NCBI GenBank assembly: GCA_030827125.1
Contig: JAURFD010000014.1
Coordinates: 1-57,557, forward strand
Direction of reading: 5' to 3'
DNA: 57,557 nt
From: Candidatus Nanopelagicales bacterium
GTDB taxonomy: Bacteria > Actinomycetota > Actinomycetes > S36-B12
Positions within the stretch are counted from its first letter, which is position 1, and each line of letters starts with the position of its first letter. Positions 8,047 to 18,462 of this stretch are shown here, piece by piece. The notes beneath the pieces were generated by a model. That model worked only from the letters and a program-made list of their open reading frames with translations, did not search any database and was not told the DNA's origin. The translations under genes and the position numbers were made by a program.

Positions 8047-9018
8047 ATGCCACCTGCCGAAATCGCTCCCGTGGCGGGTGACCGTGGCCGCATCAGCGCC
8101 GACCTCGAAGGCACCCTGCAGGCCACGCTGGACGCCTGGGACGACCTGATCGGCAGCCTGGGCAGCTTCGACCTTCGCGACCCCTCCCGCAAGTCCGGTC
8201 GATCGGCCGGACGCATCCTCGTCGTCCTCGGTTCCTGGCCGGAGGGGCGGCCGCTGCCCGCCATCCGAGCCGACGCGCTGGCTGGCATCACCACCGCTGA
8301 GCCCTTGCGGGATATCGAGGCGCGCGTCATCGAGGCCCACGAGTACGACCCGGGCATCATCGATGCGCTTCGCCGAGCGCGCGAGGACATCGCCGAGTGG
8401 GCCGACTCGGCCGACCTGCACACAGAATCCCTCCTCCCGGTCGGCGGAGCCCTCGGCGTCGTTCCACTCGGCACCCTGGTCGCGGCGTCGGCGTACCAAT
8501 GCGCGGTTGCCGGACTCGATCTCGGACCCTGCGGAGTGCAGGCAACCCCGACCCTGCTCGACGCGGGGCTCATCGCTCTCATCGACGCGGTCGGGGCCGT
8601 GGCCGCGCAGCAGCACGCGGGAACTCCGGGCGACCCGATCGCCCTCGCGGTCCGTACGCCGACCATCACCGTCGCCACGTGCTCGGCTGGCGCGGCATGG
8701 CGCACCGAGATCCTTGAGGACCTCCCCCCCAGTATTCCGAGCCTCACCGCACCCACCGCCGATGTCCTCGACATCGCCTCGGGTCGCGCCTCGGCGTTCA
8801 GTGCCTACGCGGACGGCCGGATCCAAGCCGACGACCTGGGCGGCCTGCTGCGTGTGGCCCGCATGCTGGCTACGGCACCGGGGTTGCCGGGGACGGACGG
8901 GCTTGGCACGGCGCTGGCCGCCTACTCCACCTCCGTCGACGTTGCACGTAGAGCAGGTCAGGTTGCCGCGTCGGCGGCCCAGGGCATCGGCCGGGCGTGG
9001 AGACGTTGGCGCGGCTAG
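8047..9018 (+). CDS. Conserved hypothetical protein, Ala-rich, 323 aa
   Basis: I do not recognise a firm family. The protein starts with helices LEGTLQATLDAWDDLIGSLGSFDLRDPSRKSGRSAGRIL, loosely reminiscent of the DinB/maleylpyruvate-isomerase N-terminal four-helix fold. It continues with predicted helical segments, including a hydrophobic stretch GALGVVPLGTLVAASAYQCAVAGLDLG, and ends in a basic tail (GRAWRRWRG). No signal peptide or clear transmembrane anchor is evident. ATG at 8047 is chosen because it gives the first plausible start after the terminator (GGGCAGG upstream); an in-frame ATG at 7981 would add 22 unlikely residues. It converges with the DUF3052 gene, leaving a 4-base gap. Confidence 0.65.
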   Translation: MPPAEIAPVAGDRGRISADLEGTLQATLDAWDDLIGSLGSFDLRDPSRKSGRSAGRILVVLGSWPEGRPLPAIRADALAGITTAEPLRDIEARVIEAHEYDPGIIDALRRAREDIAEWADSADLHTESLLPVGGALGVVPLGTLVAASAYQCAVAGLDLGPCGVQATPTLLDAGLIALIDAVGAVAAQQHAGTPGDPIALAVRTPTITVATCSAGAAWRTEILEDLPPSIPSLTAPTADVLDIASGRASAFSAYADGRIQADDLGGLLRVARMLATAPGLPGTDGLGTALAAYSTSVDVARRAGQVAASAAQGIGRAWRRWRG

Positions 9019-9022
9019 CGGA

Positions 9023-9430
9023 CTAGCGTCGCCCCGCGCGTGGGGCCACGAGGCGGGTCCCTTGCCACTCGCGGCCGGCGCTCACCGTGGACGTCTGCTG
9101 CAGGCCCGCCGTGGGGGCCGCATCGGCGATGTCCTCGGCCTCGATGTGCCCGTCGCGACCCGGCTTCGGCGTGAGGAGCCACACGACACCGTGATCGGCT
9201 AGGGGGCCGATCGCATCAACGAGGGCATCGACGAGATCACCGTCATCGTCGCGCCACCACAGCAGGACCACATCAATGACGTCGTCGTACTCGTCGTCGA
9301 CGATCTGAACGCCCTCAGCCTCCGCCAGCGCCGTCCTTAACTCATCATCACAATCGGTATCCGCACCGATCTCCCACACGACCGCGTCCGGCTCGACACC
9401 GAGCACGCTCAGTTGTCCGCCACCACTCAT
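9023..9430 (-). CDS. DUF3052 family protein
   Basis: The protein is acidic (135 aa), with IVDDEYDDVIDVVLLWWRDDDGDLVDALVDA, then WLLTPKPGRDGHIEAEDI and a C-terminal AGREWQGTRLVAP. This matches the actinobacterial DUF3052 family (Rv2239c in M. tuberculosis), which is conserved divergently beside aceE as here. The function is unknown; the Asp/Glu-rich ferredoxin-like appearance gives no catalytic clue. ATG at 9430 fits the family's usual N-terminus. The longer upstream in-frame reading covers the aceE leader and is not protein-like. Confidence 0.88.
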   Translation of the reverse strand: MSGGGQLSVLGVEPDAVVWEIGADTDCDDELRTALAEAEGVQIVDDEYDDVIDVVLLWWRDDDGDLVDALVDAIGPLADHGVVWLLTPKPGRDGHIEAEDIADAAPTAGLQQTSTVSAGREWQGTRLVAPRAGRR

Positions 9431-9492
9431 GGGGCCACCGCCACCTCTGGGCTCACACGCGTAGTCCACCGGACCGACGCCCTCCGCGCAAC

Positions 9493-9550
9493 CAATCCGG
9501 CCGGATTGCCCCACCTTGCTCCTACCACTGATCCGGGGTGCTCGCCCCGG
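9493..9550. promoter_or_regulatory. Palindrome and hairpin in the DUF3052-aceE divergent promoter region
   Basis: The 202-base gap between the divergent DUF3052 and aceE genes holds a perfect 16-bp palindrome, CAATCCGGCCGGATTG (9493-9508). Downstream is a perfect 6-bp stem CCGGGG/CCCCGG (9533-9538 and 9545-9550). The palindrome is a candidate operator for a dimeric regulator. The hairpin lies in the presumed aceE leader. No regulator is assigned. Confidence 0.5.
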
Positions 9551-9632
9551 ACTGGGCCGAATACGGGAGGATGGTCGCCAGCACCGGTGCCACGGCGATC
9601 CCGTGACCACCTTCGCCGACGAAAGGGAATCG

Positions 9633-12373
<2,741 letters not shown>

Positions 12374-12377
<4 letters not shown>

Positions 12378-13567
12378 GTAGTCGAGACCCACGCCGCTTC
12401 CTGCGCTATCTCGAGGCCGAACGCAAGGCCTCACTTCTCTACCGCGCGCTCGCTGACGTCAGCGACGGCGAGCGCAGGGCGGCGCTCCTTGAACTCGCAG
12501 ACATCGAGGACGAGCACGCCGCGCACTGGGTCGACAAGCTCACCGCTGCCGGAGTGCCGATCCCCCAACCACCGCAGGCGCTTGACCCTGACGATGCCGC
12601 GATGGTGGCCCGGGCGCGAGCGGCAGGGATGGACGGTGTACTCGCCGATCTCGAGCAGGCCGAGGGCGACAACGCAGGGATGTACGACGACGAACCCGAC
12701 GCTCCGGACTCTATGTCGGCAGACGAACGCGAACACGCGGAGACGTTCCGCCGGCTTCGCGGGGCACCGCTGCAGGCGGGCTCGGGCGGACGATCCGACT
12801 CACCCGGTTCGGACCCGACGAGCGTCATCACCCCCGACGGCACAGCCGATTTCGGGGAGAAGTGGCATCGGGTTGACGCCTCCGGATCCGTCCGTGCCGC
12901 CATCTTCGGGATCAGCGATGGCTTGGTCTCCAACACCGCACTCGTCATGGGCTTTGCCGGGACGGGGACGGACCGTGGCGTGGTCCTGTTTGCCGGAATC
13001 GCCGGCTTGCTCGCCGGTGCCTTCTCCATGGCCGCTGGCGAATACGTGAGCGTCGCCAGCCAGCGTGACCTGTTCACGCGCGAACTCGAGATGGAGGCCG
13101 CCGAGCTCCGCGACAAGCCCGAGGAGGAGCGTCGCGAACTCGAACTCATCTACCGCGCGAAGGGGATGGATCGCGCGACCGCCAAGGCCGCGGTCGACAA
13201 GATCTTCGCTGACCCGGACAAGGCCCTGGACACGCTCGCTCGCGAGGAGTTGGGACTCAATCCTGACGAACTCGGCAACCCCTACAAGGTGGCGGTCTCG
13301 AGCTTCCTCGCGTTCGCGATCGGCGCCTTCGTGGTCGTGCTGCCCTACCTCTTCCTCACCGGCACCGTTGCCCTGGTCACGGCGATCGTCCTTTCCGTTC
13401 TCGCGATGCTCATCGTGGGCGGACTCGTCGGCCGCTTCTCCGGTCGCGGCATCCTCCGAGGTGCCATCCGACAATTCGCGGTGGGTGCGCTGGCTGCAGG
13501 AGTGACCTTCATCATCGGTCGGGTGATCGGCGAGATGACGGGCTTGAGCTCCACGGGCCTTGGTTAG
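12374..13567 (+). CDS. Ferritin-like/VIT1 fusion iron-manganese transporter (MbfA-like)
   Basis: This is a two-part protein of 397 residues. Residues 1-130 form a rubrerythrin/ferritin-like helical domain with [16 protein letters not shown] and [16 protein letters not shown], which supply di-iron-type Glu/His ligands. Residues about 165-395 are a CCC1/VIT1 membrane domain starting [21 protein letters not shown] and [19 protein letters not shown], with about five membrane segments. MbfA proteins of this architecture export iron and protect against peroxide. The gene overlaps aceE by ATGA and precedes fasR by 2 bases, an unexpected partner for pyruvate dehydrogenase and lipid regulation. Confidence 0.9.
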
Positions 13568-13569
13568 CA

Positions 13570-14697
13570 GTGTCCGAGCGGCGCGCCGCGACGGCACGGG
13601 AACTCGAACGAGCGTCGGGCCAACTGGCCACCGCGGCCACGGCCCGAATGGACGAACGCCTCGCCTGGTTCCGCGATCTACCCGCCGAACAGCGCTCCTG
13701 GGTGGGTCTCATCGCGCAGGCGGGTGTGGCCGCTGTCATCGCCTGGTACCGCGATCCGAAGACCGCGACGGCGAGCGCCGTCGATGTCTTCGCCACGGCG
13801 CCGCGCGAACTCGCCGGAGCGATCTCACTGGAGCAGACGGTCGAGATGGTGCGCTGCACCGTCGATCTGCTGGAAGAGTTGCTCCCACAACTCGCCGGAC
13901 CTGATTCAGCCGCGGACGTCCGCGATGCCGTGCTCACCTACTCGCGTGAGATCGCCTTCGCCGCCGCGGAGATTTATGCGCGCGCGGCCGAGGCACGCGG
14001 TGCCTGGGATGCCCGGCTCGAGGCCCAGATCATGGAGTCCCTGCTACGCGGCGAAACCGAGGCCGACATCGTCAGTCAGGCCGCCGCATTGTCATGGCAT
14101 CCGCAGGCCGTGTCCCTCGTGGGGCCACCACCGGCCGGCGACACGGCGGCGGCCCTCCAGGTCATGCGCCGTGCTGCCGAACATCACGACCTCACCTTGC
14201 TGACGGCTCTCCACGGCTCAGCGCTGGTGGTCCTCGCCAGCGGAACCGTCGACGGAGAGCGCACCGCGCGTCTGCTCACCCCGCACTTCGGTTCCGGTCC
14301 GCTCATGATCGGACCTCCCATCGCCAACATCGACGACGTGGCCCGTTCCTGCTCGGCCGCATTGGCGGCATTCGCCGTCGCGCCTGCCTGGCCCACGGCG
14401 CCGCGTCCCTGTCACGCCGATGACCTGCTCCCCGAGCGCACGCTGGTCGGCGAAGAGGCAGCCCGGACGCAGTTGCTCGACGAGATCATCGGGCCCCTCG
14501 ATGACGATCAGATCCGCACCCTGGAAGTGCTCCTCGAGGAGGAGGGGACGATCGAGGGCACCGCACGCGCCCTCTTCGTCCATCCCAACACCGTGCGGCA
14601 TCGGATTCGCCGCATCGAGGCGCTGACTGGTCGGTCTCCCCTCGATTCACGAGATCGCCTGGGTATTCGCCTCGCCCTGAGCCTGCATCGGTTGTAG
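13570..14697 (+). CDS. fasR: PucR-type transcriptional regulator, FasR-like
   Basis: The 375-residue protein ends with the PucR-family C-terminal helix-turn-helix: TLEVLLEEEGTIEGTARALFVHPNTVRHRIRRIEALTG, then DRLGIRLALSLHRL. The N-terminal 270 residues are a GGDEF-like/effector-type region without recognisable catalytic motifs. Its position immediately before fabD is that of S. coelicolor FasR (SCO2386), which activates the fab operon, and of M. tuberculosis Rv2242. The start is GTG at 13570, two bases after the VIT1 gene. The stop codon TAG lies inside a 17-bp inverted repeat that may be its own target site. Confidence 0.85.
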   Translation: MSERRAATARELERASGQLATAATARMDERLAWFRDLPAEQRSWVGLIAQAGVAAVIAWYRDPKTATASAVDVFATAPRELAGAISLEQTVEMVRCTVDLLEELLPQLAGPDSAADVRDAVLTYSREIAFAAAEIYARAAEARGAWDARLEAQIMESLLRGETEADIVSQAAALSWHPQAVSLVGPPPAGDTAAALQVMRRAAEHHDLTLLTALHGSALVVLASGTVDGERTARLLTPHFGSGPLMIGPPIANIDDVARSCSAALAAFAVAPAWPTAPRPCHADDLLPERTLVGEEAARTQLLDEIIGPLDDDQIRTLEVLLEEEGTIEGTARALFVHPNTVRHRIRRIEALTGRSPLDSRDRLGIRLALSLHRL

Positions 14698-14709
14698 GTT
14701 TTCTACAAT
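14692..14709 (+). promoter_or_regulatory. Inverted repeat overlapping a TACAAT -10-like box before fabD
   Basis: TTGTAG-GTTTT-CTACAA (14692-14708) is a perfect 6-bp inverted repeat that spans the fasR stop codon. TACAAT at 14704-14709 sits on its right arm and resembles a -10 box, giving a leader of about 60 bases to the fabD GTG. It is a good candidate FasR operator/promoter. A second pair of identical GGCGCC hexamers lies at 14727-14732 and 14741-14746 in the leader. Confidence 0.5.
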
Positions 14710-14776
14710 ATTGCGACGACGACATTGGCGCCTACGACAGGGCGCCACTGACCGTCGATAGAGAAGGGTTGCCGTC

Positions 14777-15967
14777 GTGCTCGTCGTCGTCGCACCTGGA
14801 CAAGGTGCCCAGTCCCCCGGCTTCCTCACCCCGTGGCTCGACGTACCCGAAGTTGCGGCCCGCCTCGAGTGGCTTTCCGCCGTTAGTGGGATCGACCTCA
14901 TCGAGCACGGCACACGCTCGGACGCCGAAACCATTCGCGATACGGCGATCGCTCAGCCGCTCCTCGTGGGCGCCGGACTCGTCACGCTCCTGTCGCTCTT
15001 CCCGCATCCCAATGAGGCCTTCAGCAAGGTTGCCGTTGGTGCGGGGCACAGCGTCGGTGAGATCACGGCGGCTTCGGCCGCGGGTGTGATCTCCGCCGAA
15101 CAGGCCATGGTGTTCGTCCGCGAGCGTGGGCGAGCGATGGCACGAGCTGCCGCGGCGGTCCCCACCGGCATGAGCGCTGTCCTCGGTGGCGACCCGGACG
15201 TGGTCGTGGCGGCGGCTGAGGCCGCGGGGCTGACGGCGGCCAACATCAACGGGGCCGGCCAGATCGTCGTTGCCGGTGCGCTCGATGCGTTGGCCGACTT
15301 CGCTCCCGAGGGCGCGCGGGTGCGACCCCTCCAGGTCGCGGGCGCCTTCCACACCGAATACATGGCCTCCGCGGTGGAAGCCCTGGGCAACTACGCGCGC
15401 GCGATCTCGACACACGATCCACGCATTCAGCTGCTATCCAACGCCGACGGCCGAGTCGTGCACGACGGCCGCGATGTCCTGCGACGGCTCGTCCTCCAGG
15501 TCTCCCGCCCAGTCCGCTGGGATCTGTGCATGGCCTCAATGGCTGACCTCGGAGTGACGGCACTGATCGAGATCCCACCCGCGGGCACGCTCACCGGATT
15601 GGCCAAGCGCGCGCTCCCCGGCGTGCAAACCCTTGCGCTCAACACCCCCGACGACCTGCAGGCCGCCTGGGATCTCGTTGCCGAGCACGGTGTGCCCAGT
15701 CCGCTCGACACCTCTCCGTCGTGGCGCCTTGTCGTCTCGCCGATGAAGGGCACCTTCCACGCACCACACGGTGGAGTGACCGCCACCGGTGGCGCGCTCG
15801 AGCCGGGTGCAACCGTCGGCACCGTCGCCAACCTCCGTGACTCCGTCGACGTCACCGCACCGCATGGCGGAACCGTGGTCGAGTGGCTTGTCGAGGATGC
15901 TGACCCGGTCTCCCCCGGTCAACCACTCGTCCGTCTTCACCCGTCCTATGAGGAGGACGCCCTGTGA
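14777..15967 (+). CDS. fabD: Malonyl-CoA:ACP transacylase with a C-terminal biotin-carrier-like domain
   Basis: FabD loads malonyl groups onto ACP for type II fatty acid synthesis. Residues 1-305 are a complete transacylase with GQGAQSPG (8-15), nucleophile S92 in GHSVGE, and H192 in GAFHTEYM. Residues about 316-390 are extra: VVSPMKGTF, then GALEPGATVGTV, TAPHGGTVVEWLVEDADPV and GQPLVRLHP. These match the hammerhead of AccB-type biotin carrier domains. The position of the biotinyl lysine (EAMKM) reads ANLRD, with R354 aligned to the lysine, so biotinylation is not expected. Ordinary FabD is about 305-320 residues; this one has 396. GAAGG precedes the GTG. The gene overlaps fabH by GTGA. Confidence 0.92.
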   Translation: MLVVVAPGQGAQSPGFLTPWLDVPEVAARLEWLSAVSGIDLIEHGTRSDAETIRDTAIAQPLLVGAGLVTLLSLFPHPNEAFSKVAVGAGHSVGEITAASAAGVISAEQAMVFVRERGRAMARAAAAVPTGMSAVLGGDPDVVVAAAEAAGLTAANINGAGQIVVAGALDALADFAPEGARVRPLQVAGAFHTEYMASAVEALGNYARAISTHDPRIQLLSNADGRVVHDGRDVLRRLVLQVSRPVRWDLCMASMADLGVTALIEIPPAGTLTGLAKRALPGVQTLALNTPDDLQAAWDLVAEHGVPSPLDTSPSWRLVVSPMKGTFHAPHGGVTATGGALEPGATVGTVANLRDSVDVTAPHGGTVVEWLVEDADPVSPGQPLVRLHPSYEEDAL

Positions 15968-16968
15968 CCGCAACGATTTCTTCGCCCGCCGGTGCACCGC
16001 ACGCCCGGATCATGTCCGTCGGCAGCTACCGACCCGAGCGCGTCGTGACCAACGCCGAGGTGTGCGAACTCATCGACTCCACCGACGAGTGGATTCGCGA
16101 GCGCTCCGGCATCGTCGAACGCCGCTATGCCGCACCGGACGAGACGGTCGTTGACATCGCGCAGGCCGCCGCCGAGAAGGCCATCGCCGCCTCCGGTATC
16201 CGCGCGGATCAGATCGGCTTTGTCCTCGTCGCCACAGTGACGCATCCCTACCCGACTCCGTCGGCAGCTGCCGAACTTGCCTACCGCGTTGGCGCCATCG
16301 ATGCCGCAGCGACGGACATCAGTTCGGCCTGCGCTGGCTTTTGCTACGGCGTCGCCATGGCCCAGGACATGGTGCGCGGCGGAAGTGCGGAGTACGTCCT
16401 CGTCGTCGGTGTCGAGAAGCTCACGGACTGGGTGGACCCGACCGATCGTTCCACGGCCTTCATCTTCGCTGATGGTGCCGGTGCGGTGGTCATCGGACCG
16501 TCGGACACACCCGCCATCGGGCCCGTCGTGTGGGGGGCCGATGGCGAGCAACTCGATGCGATCACCATGACGCAGTCCCTCACCGACTATCGCGACAATG
16601 GCGGGCCCCGCTTCCCCACCCTCGCCATGAAGGGCCAGCAGGTCTTCCGCTGGGCCGTGTCGAAGATGACGGTGGTGGCCAAGGAGGCCCTCGCCAAGGC
16701 CGACATCAGCGCCGACGACCTTGCCGCCTTCATCCCGCATCAGGCGAACATGCGCATCACCGATGCGATGGTCCGTTCGCTGAGTCTTCCGGCACACGTT
16801 CCTGTCGCACGAGACATCGAGACCACCGGCAACACCTCGGCCGCCTCGATCCCGATCGCGATGGATCGGATGCTGAGTTCGGGAGAGGTTCCCCACGGTG
16901 GGCTCGCCCTCACCATCGGCTTCGGCGCGGGTCTTGCCTATGCCGCCCAGGTCGTCGTCCTGCCCTAG
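15964..16968 (+). CDS. fabH: 3-oxoacyl-ACP synthase III (KASIII)
   Basis: It starts fatty acid synthesis by condensing an acyl-CoA primer with malonyl-ACP. The 334-residue thiolase-fold protein has the triad C123 (SSACAGFCYG), H259 (FIPHQANMRI) and N290 (TTGNTSAAS), plus DEWIRERSGI near the N-terminus. In actinobacteria FabH primers often include branched acyl-CoAs, consistent with the branched-acyl catabolic genes nearby, but specificity cannot be read here. The start is GTG at 15964, overlapping the fabD stop. Confidence 0.95.
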   Translation: MTATISSPAGAPHARIMSVGSYRPERVVTNAEVCELIDSTDEWIRERSGIVERRYAAPDETVVDIAQAAAEKAIAASGIRADQIGFVLVATVTHPYPTPSAAAELAYRVGAIDAAATDISSACAGFCYGVAMAQDMVRGGSAEYVLVVGVEKLTDWVDPTDRSTAFIFADGAGAVVIGPSDTPAIGPVVWGADGEQLDAITMTQSLTDYRDNGGPRFPTLAMKGQQVFRWAVSKMTVVAKEALAKADISADDLAAFIPHQANMRITDAMVRSLSLPAHVPVARDIETTGNTSAASIPIAMDRMLSSGEVPHGGLALTIGFGAGLAYAAQVVVLP

Positions 16969-17002
16969 TCTGCTCATCACTACACACCCGAAAGGAAATG
17001 CC

Positions 17003-17242
17003 ATGAGCCAGGAGATTCTCGACGGCCTCGCCGTCATCGTGAACGAGGTCGCGGGCGTCCCCGTGGAAGACGTTCAGCCCGACAAGGCCTTCATCGACGA
17101 TCTGGACATCGACTCGCTGTCGATGGTCGAGGTCGTCATGGCTGCCGAGGACAAGTGGGGCGTCAAGATCCCCGACAGCGAGGTCAAGAACCTGCGCACG
17201 GTCGGTGACGCCGTGGCCTACATCCAGACGGCGACCGCCTGA
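17003..17242 (+). CDS. acpP: Acyl carrier protein
   Basis: The acidic 79-residue protein carries the 4'-phosphopantetheine site DSL at S38 (DIDSLSMVEV). It carries growing acyl chains between FabD, FabH and FabF. AAAGGAAATGCC precedes the ATG at 17003, a better ribosome site than for its neighbours, as suits a highly made protein. It lies 34 bases after fabH and 2 bases before fabF. Confidence 0.97.
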   Translation: MSQEILDGLAVIVNEVAGVPVEDVQPDKAFIDDLDIDSLSMVEVVMAAEDKWGVKIPDSEVKNLRTVGDAVAYIQTATA

Positions 17243-17244
17243 TC

Positions 17245-18462
17245 GTGCGTATCGCAATCACGGGCCTCGGGGCCACGACACCCGTCGGTGGTGACGTCGC
17301 CAGCAGCTGGGCCGCCCTCCTCGAAGGACGCTCCGGAATCCGCACGATCACCGAGGAGTGGGCGGCGGATCTCCCGGTGCGGTTCGCCGGCACGTTGGCC
17401 GAGGAGCCACCGCTGGACCGCGTCGAGGCACGCCGCCTCGACCGGTCCCAGCAGTCGGTCCTCGTCGCCTCTCGCGAGGCGTGGGCCGATGCTGGCTCGC
17501 CCGAGGTGGATCCCCTGCGCATGGGCACCGTGATTGGCACGGGTATCGGTGGCGTCATCACGCTGCTCGATGCCTACGACGTCCTCAAAGAGCGCGGACC
17601 CTCGCGCATCTCGCCGCATACGGTGCCGATGCTCATGCCCAACGGCCCGGCCGCCGTCGTAGGCCTCGCCCATCACGCGGCCGCGGGGGTCCACGCGCCG
17701 GTGAGCGCGTGCGCATCGGGCGCCGAGGCCATGGCCGTGGCCGCGCGCATGATCACCGACGGTCGCGCCGATGTCGTGATCTCCGGAGGCACCGAAGCGC
17801 CAATCCATCCGCTCACCATCGCCGGCTTCGCCGCCATGCGGGCACTCTCGACCCGCAATGACGACCCGAGTGCGGCTTCACGCCCCTACGACCTCGCGCG
17901 CGACGGCTTCGTCATGGGCGAGGGTGCCGGTGTGCTGGTGCTGGAGAGCGAGGAGCACGCCAAGGCGCGCGGCGCCCGCATCTACGCCTACCTCGCTGGC
18001 GCTGGTCTCACCGCCGACGCGCACCACATCGCCCAGCCCGATCCCGAGGGTCGAGGTGCCGCTCGCGCTATCCGTGCGGCACTTGAGCAGGCGGAAGCGT
18101 CTGCCGCGGATGTCGTGCACGTCAACGCGCACGCCACATCCACTCCCCAGGGCGACATCGCCGAGGCCGTGGCGATTCGCGGGGCGCTCGGCGACACTGC
18201 CGCAATAGTGACGGGCACGAAGTCGATGACTGGACACATGCTCGGTGCTGCAGGTGCTGTGGAGAGCGTGTTCACCGTCTTGGCACTACGCGATCGCCGA
18301 GTGCCGCCCACGGCTAACCTCGTCGATCAGGATCCCGAAGTCCAACTCAACGTTGCCCGCGATACGCCGAGTGAGTTGCCGGCCGGCGAGATCGTCGCGC
18401 TCAACAACTCCTTCGGCTTCGGCGGCCACGACGTCGCCCTGGCGTTTCGGAGCGCTGAGTGA
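17245..18462 (+). CDS. fabF: 3-oxoacyl-ACP synthase II (KASII)
   Basis: It elongates acyl-ACP with malonyl-ACP. The 405-residue protein has the KAS triad C156 (VSACASGAEA), H296 (NAHATSTPQGD) and H331 (KSMTGHMLGAAG), plus GFVMGEGAGVLVLE and NNSFGFGGHD. There is only one KASII gene here, unlike the kasA/kasB pair of mycobacteria. The start is GTG at 17245; the stop overlaps accD as GTGA. Confidence 0.97.
   Translation: MRIAITGLGATTPVGGDVASSWAALLEGRSGIRTITEEWAADLPVRFAGTLAEEPPLDRVEARRLDRSQQSVLVASREAWADAGSPEVDPLRMGTVIGTGIGGVITLLDAYDVLKERGPSRISPHTVPMLMPNGPAAVVGLAHHAAAGVHAPVSACASGAEAMAVAARMITDGRADVVISGGTEAPIHPLTIAGFAAMRALSTRNDDPSAASRPYDLARDGFVMGEGAGVLVLESEEHAKARGARIYAYLAGAGLTADAHHIAQPDPEGRGAARAIRAALEQAEASAADVVHVNAHATSTPQGDIAEAVAIRGALGDTAAIVTGTKSMTGHMLGAAGAVESVFTVLALRDRRVPPTANLVDQDPEVQLNVARDTPSELPAGEIVALNNSFGFGGHDVALAFRSAE

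Noticed and set aside
17858-18208. Alternative frames within fabF as a separate small gene
   Set aside because: They are shadows of the KASII gene with intact active-site residues. Length and codon positions do not support coding.
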